Shown here: piece by piece, positions 3,015-5,814 of the stretch
How the letters are laid out: each line of letters begins with the position of its first letter
How positions within the stretch are numbered: position 1 is the stretch's first letter
Assembly (NCBI GenBank): GCA_028275195.1
Contig: JAPWVC010000081.1
Location: 1-5,814 of the forward strand
Direction of reading: 5' to 3'
From: Candidatus Acetothermia bacterium
GTDB lineage: Bacteria > Bipolaricaulota > Bipolaricaulia > RBG-16-55-9 > JANLFV01
DNA length: 5,814 nt
Made by a program: the position numbers and the translations under genes
The notes under the pieces: generated by a model
The model's input: the letters and a program-made list of their open reading frames with translations, nothing else
The model's database searches: none
What the model was told of the DNA's origin: nothing

Positions 3015-5814
3015 TCATTTCAGGACAACCAGCTTCCCGATCTGTGTCCAGGCCCTTCCGGCCGAATCTTCCACCATCACCCTGTAAAGGTAGACGCCGT
3101 TCGCAACTGCTCGGCCCTGACTATTCAGCAGAGGCCATTCGCAGGTCTCCCCCCTCACCGGCCCGCTGGCGTAGACCTCCCGGCCTGCCAGGTCGAAGAT
3201 CGTCACCTGGAGAGTTTGAATTTGAGCCCCTCCCGTGCCCTGGGCTCGGGCCTGGGCGCGGAACCTCACCGCCGCTCTGATGGGCTCGAGGCTCACCGAG
3301 ACCTTCCAGGAGGCTGCGCTGACCCTGATACTGACCGGCGCGGCCATAGCCTGCCAGAGCTGCCCTGTAGCGTCCAACAGCTCTAAGCCCGCCAGCTCGA
3401 GCCGGCTCTCGCCGCTCCCGCTGCCGATCAGCTCCAGCTCGACGGTCGCCTGCCCCTTGGCTGGGCCGAGAGCGAGGAGGACGAAGCGGACCTCTCCGCG
3501 GGCATTATCGATCTTGCTTGCTAGGACCTGATAAGGCCCGGGGCCCCTCAGCCCCTTCACTTGAATGATATGAGGGTCGAAAGTCAGGGCCCCTTCCCTT
3601 CCGAGCTGGACCCCTACCAGGCCGCCCGCCCTTGGCCGGTCGAGGATGAGCCTCAATTTAGTGATCTCGCCCGGGGAGATGGCCTTCCGCTCGAGCGAGA
3701 GCCGCGCTCGCCCTCCCTCATGGCCCCTTGACCCGAGGGCCGAGAGGGCCGAGGCAGTCGTATAGCAATCCATCTTATCCTGCAATTTGAGGGAGAACTC
3801 CGCGATCCACCTTACATCGGTGACATCGATATTCTTGTCCGGCGGGCGGCAGGGCTCGCGGACATCGGCGGCCCAGCGCTGCTCCTCAGTGAGATCGGTC
3901 AGCCCGACGATATACTCCGCCGTCAGCTTGGCGTCGATGATATCGACATCGCCGTCTAAGTCGACATCGCCCTTCAGCCTCCCGGGAGGGGCCTCGACGG
4001 CGGTGACCCTCACCTGGGCAGTGTCGCTCCCCCCGCGGCCGTCGTCCACCGTTAGCTTCACTATGTAATCGCCGACCTTATCGGCCACGAAGGTCGGCCT
4101 AGCGATCCTGGGGTTCGAGAGGGTCGCGACGCTCCCTTCAGGCTTGGCGATGATCTCCCACTTGAAGTTCAGAGGATCGCCGTCCGGATCGCGAGAGCCA
4201 GAGCCATCGAGCTGGACCGTCGCCCCGACGGTCACCTCCTGATCCGAGCCAGCGTCGGCCACCGGCGGGGTGTTGGGGACCGCGAAGTTGCTCCCCAGGA
4301 CCACATAGACCTCCCCGGAGTTGACCTTCCGGTTCCCAGGACCGTCGGCGTTCACCGCCTCGACGATCAAGTCCGCCAGGCCGTCACCGTCGATCCCGCC
4401 GAGGGAGACAGCGATCCCTAGGCTATCCCCGGGGTCGGCCCCGAAGATCACGGAGAAATCAGCGGTCGTGTCCGCCAGATCGATCACTTCCGAGGGGATC
4501 GCGCTCCCGAAGAGGAGATAAGCCTCACCGGCGTTGCGGCGGCCATTCTGGGGCCCGTCGCCCCCCGGGGCCCCGATGAGGATGTCGGCCTTCCCATCTT
4601 GATCTACATCCCCGATGGCGAGGGAGACTCCGAGGTTATCGCCCGTATCGGGGCCGAAGATCGTGACATTGGCCCCTTTCGAGGCGAGATCAATCATGGC
4701 CGGGGGATTATGGTCGCCGAAGAGGAGATAGACATTCCCAGCGCTCGCCCGCTTGCCTCCGGGGCCGTCCCCGGCGAAGGCCCCGATCGCAAGGTCGTCC
4801 ACCCCATCGCCATTGATGTCCCCGCTGGCGAGGGCCACGCCCAAGCGATCGCCCGTCGCACTGCCAAAGATGGTCATGTCGGCCGACTTCTCGGCGAGAT
4901 CGAGGCTCGAGGGGGGATTCGGGCTCCCGAAGAGGACATAGACCTCACCCGCATTGTCTCGGCTATTCCCCGGCCCGTCCCCCGCGGAGGCCCCGATGAT
5001 CAAGTCCCCGATCCCGTCACCATTGACATCGCCGATCGCCAGCCCCAGCCCGAGGTGGTCCCCCACATCGTCCCCGAAGACCGTCAGGTCGGCCCTAGTG
5101 AGGGCAAGGTCAATGGTATTGAAGCTGAACCCGCCGAAGAGGACATAGACCTCGCCTGCCCCGCCGCGGCTATTCCCCGGCCCGCTGGCTGCCGGGGCCC
5201 CGAGGACCACATCGTCCAGGCCGTCGCCGTTGATGTCCCCGCTGGCCAGGGCCAGGCCGAGGTTATCGCCCCCATCGGCCCCGAAGACCTTCGCCAGCTC
5301 GACCTCGGTGTCAGCCAGATCGATAATATTCGGCAGGCCGGGGCCGCCGAAGATAATGTAGACCTCGCCGGCGTCCTTCCGCTCATTCCTCAAGGAATCG
5401 GCCGAGGGGGCTCCGATGATCAGGTCATCATAGCCATCTCCATCGACATCCCCGCTGGCGACGGCCGTCCCGAGGTTGTCCCCCTCATCCGCGCCGATGA
5501 TCGTTATATTCGGCTTGCTCCTGGCCAGGTCCAGGCTCGCGGGCGGCGGGCCGAAGATCACGTAGACCTCGCCGGCATCGGGCCGGCGGTTCTCCGGCCC
5601 GGCGGCCGAGGGTGCCCCGATGATCAGGTCAGCGATCCCATCGCCATTGATGTCCCCGACCGCCAGGGAGTCGAAGCCGTCGAGGAAGGGATTTGTAAGA
5701 TCATTGTTATCGGCCCCAAAGATGATGGCATTCTGCTCCCCGGCTGCAAGGTCGATGGTCTTAGTAAGCTGCCCTACCGAGGATGGGACCGCCACTAGGG
5801 CCGTGAAGAACCCG
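3015..5814 (-). CDS. Surface protein: FG-GAP beta-propeller, PKD, dockerin, cohesin-like, FlgD-like tail (5' end outside window)
   Basis: The frame stays open to the right edge. The first in-window start, GTG at 5795, has no Shine-Dalgarno sequence. The codons before it read GFFTALV, so GFFTALVAVPSSVG is probably the end of a signal peptide and the true start lies outside. Counting from that GTG, the layout is: seven FG-GAP repeats about 24-503, most with a D-(I/V)-(N/D)-G-D-G calcium loop and an IIGAP strand; a PKD domain about 508-600 (PPVADAGSDQEV through VKLTVDDGRGGSDTAQV); a dockerin about 606-672 with a complete first loop (D610, D612, D614, D616, D618, D621) and a degenerate second one; a cohesin-like domain about 694-825; and a FlgD-like Ig tail about 857-926 ending GKLVVLK. 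FG-GAP propellers of this kind occur in integrin alpha chains and bacterial surface proteins and mediate calcium-dependent binding. No enzyme motif is seen. Adhesion or scaffolding is inferred. Confidence 0.9.
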   Translation of the reverse strand, partial: GFFTALVAVPSSVGQLTKTIDLAAGEQNAIIFGADNNDLTNPFLDGFDSLAVGDINGDGIADLIIGAPSAAGPENRRPDAGEVYVIFGPPPASLDLARSKPNITIIGADEGDNLGTAVASGDVDGDGYDDLIIGAPSADSLRNERKDAGEVYIIFGGPGLPNIIDLADTEVELAKVFGADGGDNLGLALASGDINGDGLDDVVLGAPAASGPGNSRGGAGEVYVLFGGFSFNTIDLALTRADLTVFGDDVGDHLGLGLAIGDVNGDGIGDLIIGASAGDGPGNSRDNAGEVYVLFGSPNPPSSLDLAEKSADMTIFGSATGDRLGVALASGDINGDGVDDLAIGAFAGDGPGGKRASAGNVYLLFGDHNPPAMIDLASKGANVTIFGPDTGDNLGVSLAIGDVDQDGKADILIGAPGGDGPQNGRRNAGEAYLLFGSAIPSEVIDLADTTADFSVIFGADPGDSLGIAVSLGGIDGDGLADLIVEAVNADGPGNRKVNSGEVYVVLGSNFAVPNTPPVADAGSDQEVTVGATVQLDGSGSRDPDGDPLNFKWEIIAKPEGSVATLSNPRIARPTFVADKVGDYIVKLTVDDGRGGSDTAQVRVTAVEAPPGRLKGDVDLDGDVDIIDAKLTAEYIVGLTDLTEEQRWAADVREPCRPPDKNIDVTDVRWIAEFSLKLQDKMDCYTTASALSALGSRGHEGGRARLSLERKAISPGEITKLRLILDRPRAGGLVGVQLGREGALTFDPHIIQVKGLRGPGPYQVLASKIDNARGEVRFVLLALGPAKGQATVELELIGSGSGESRLELAGLELLDATGQLWQAMAAPVSIRVSAASWKVSVSLEPIRAAVRFRAQARAQGTGGAQIQTLQVTIFDLAGREVYASGPVRGETCEWPLLNSQGRAVANGVYLYRVMVEDSAGRAWTQIGKLVVLK
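3018..3227 (-). other. FlgD-like Ig / sorting-type C-terminal domain of the right-hand gene
   Basis: The encoded end (about residues 857-926) reads LQVTIFDLAGREVY, then W.LLNSQGRAVANGVYLY, VMVEDSAGR and finally GKLVVLK at the stop. Order and spacing match the end of the middle gene, position by position. Confidence 0.65.
3321..3716 (-). other. Cohesin-like domain of the right-hand gene
   Basis: The encoded stretch (about residues 694-825) has ARLSLERKAISPGEITKL, then GALTFDPHIIQVKGL, then PYQVLASKIDNARGEVRFV, followed by alternating strands. It is closely related to cohesin-like domain 2 of the middle gene. Confidence 0.65.
3780..3980 (-). other. Type I dockerin of the right-hand gene
   Basis: The first half reads LKGDVDLDGDVDIIDAKL, with all six calcium loop positions acidic or acceptable. 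The second reads AADVREPCRPPDKNIDVTDV, where a longer insertion containing a Cys replaces the N.DG ligands before a conserved IDVTDVRWIAE helix. Confidence 0.8.
3996..4274 (-). other. PKD domain of the right-hand gene
   Basis: The encoded stretch (about residues 508-600) shows the PKD hallmarks: NTPPVADAGSDQEVTVG, LDGSGSRDPDGDPLNFKWE, a P.F.A...GDY strand and VKLTVDDGRGGSDTAQV. It sits as a spacer between the propeller and the dockerin. PKD domains are common in extracellular proteins as spacers or for protein contacts. Confidence 0.88.
4287..5726 (-). repeat. Seven tandem FG-GAP repeats of about 210 bp
   Basis: The seven units are approximately 5508-5726, 5295-5507, 5088-5294, 4878-5087, 4668-4877, 4455-4667 and 4287-4454. 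Each begins with (I/V)(F/I)G.D..D and carries GD(I/V)(N/D)GDG..D, then (I/L)IGAP, then GPGN.R..AGEVY(V/L)(I/L)FG and a closing IDLA strand. Unit 1 lacks the usual GD.LG turn. Unit 7 has lost the first loop Asp (GIDGDG) and reads VEA in place of GAP. Seven units fit one closed seven-bladed propeller. Short blocks are identical at DNA level, for example 18 bp at 4960-4977 and 5167-5184. Confidence 0.9.

Noticed and set aside
4287..5726. CRISPR-like or satellite array
   Set aside because: The regular period of about 210 bp is coding: every unit is in frame and encodes an FG-GAP blade with diverged codons. There are no short identical repeats with unique spacers.
4599..5798. Long plus-strand ORF of 399 codons with apparent internal repeats
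   Set aside because: It lies wholly antisense to the FG-GAP repeats. Its own repeats are the mirror of theirs, and in GC-rich repeated DNA one antisense frame free of stops stays free in every copy. It has no Shine-Dalgarno sequence and no recognisable domain.

Overview
The window holds three genes, all on the minus strand and apparently read in the order right to left: a large surface protein with a beta-propeller (3015 to beyond 5814), a second large modular protein (288-2858), and the first 36 codons of a third exported protein (109 down to the left edge). The intergenic gaps are 156 nt and 178 nt. No RNA gene, mobile element or CRISPR array was seen, and no intrinsic terminator was found in either gap.

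The sequence is GC-rich, with many AGG/CGG arginine codons, strong GGAGG ribosome binding sites and a GTG start. All three products look exported: two have clear Sec signal peptides and the third has a hydrophobic stretch running off the window edge. The combination of a dockerin with an 'IDVTDVR(Y/W)IA' second half, cohesin-like domains, and a C-terminal '(V/L)ANG(V/I)YLY...KL(V/L)VLK' tail recalls proteins of uncultured thermophilic bacteria such as Candidatus Bipolaricaulota/Acetothermia (OP1). That placement is inference from recalled family style, not from a marker gene, and is only moderately secure.

The right-hand gene encodes seven FG-GAP repeats of about 70 residues (an integrin-alpha-like seven-bladed propeller with calcium loops), a PKD domain, a type I dockerin, a cohesin-like domain and a FlgD-like Ig domain. 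The middle gene encodes a signal peptide, two copies of a module I do not recognise, a cohesin-like domain, a dockerin, a second cohesin-like domain and the same FlgD-like end. The two proteins share the whole dockerin/cohesin-like/FlgD-like tail, so they look like paralogues with exchanged N-terminal halves. No catalytic domain is visible in either. The simplest reading is a set of non-enzymatic cell-surface or extracellular scaffold/adhesion proteins that may bind each other through dockerin-cohesin contacts and be anchored or secreted through the shared tail.

The most unusual points are the unrecognised duplicated module, the coexistence of dockerin and cohesin-like domains on the same chains, the common C-terminal tail resembling a sorting domain, and a set of mutually exclusive inverted repeats that ends directly against the Shine-Dalgarno sequence of the third gene.
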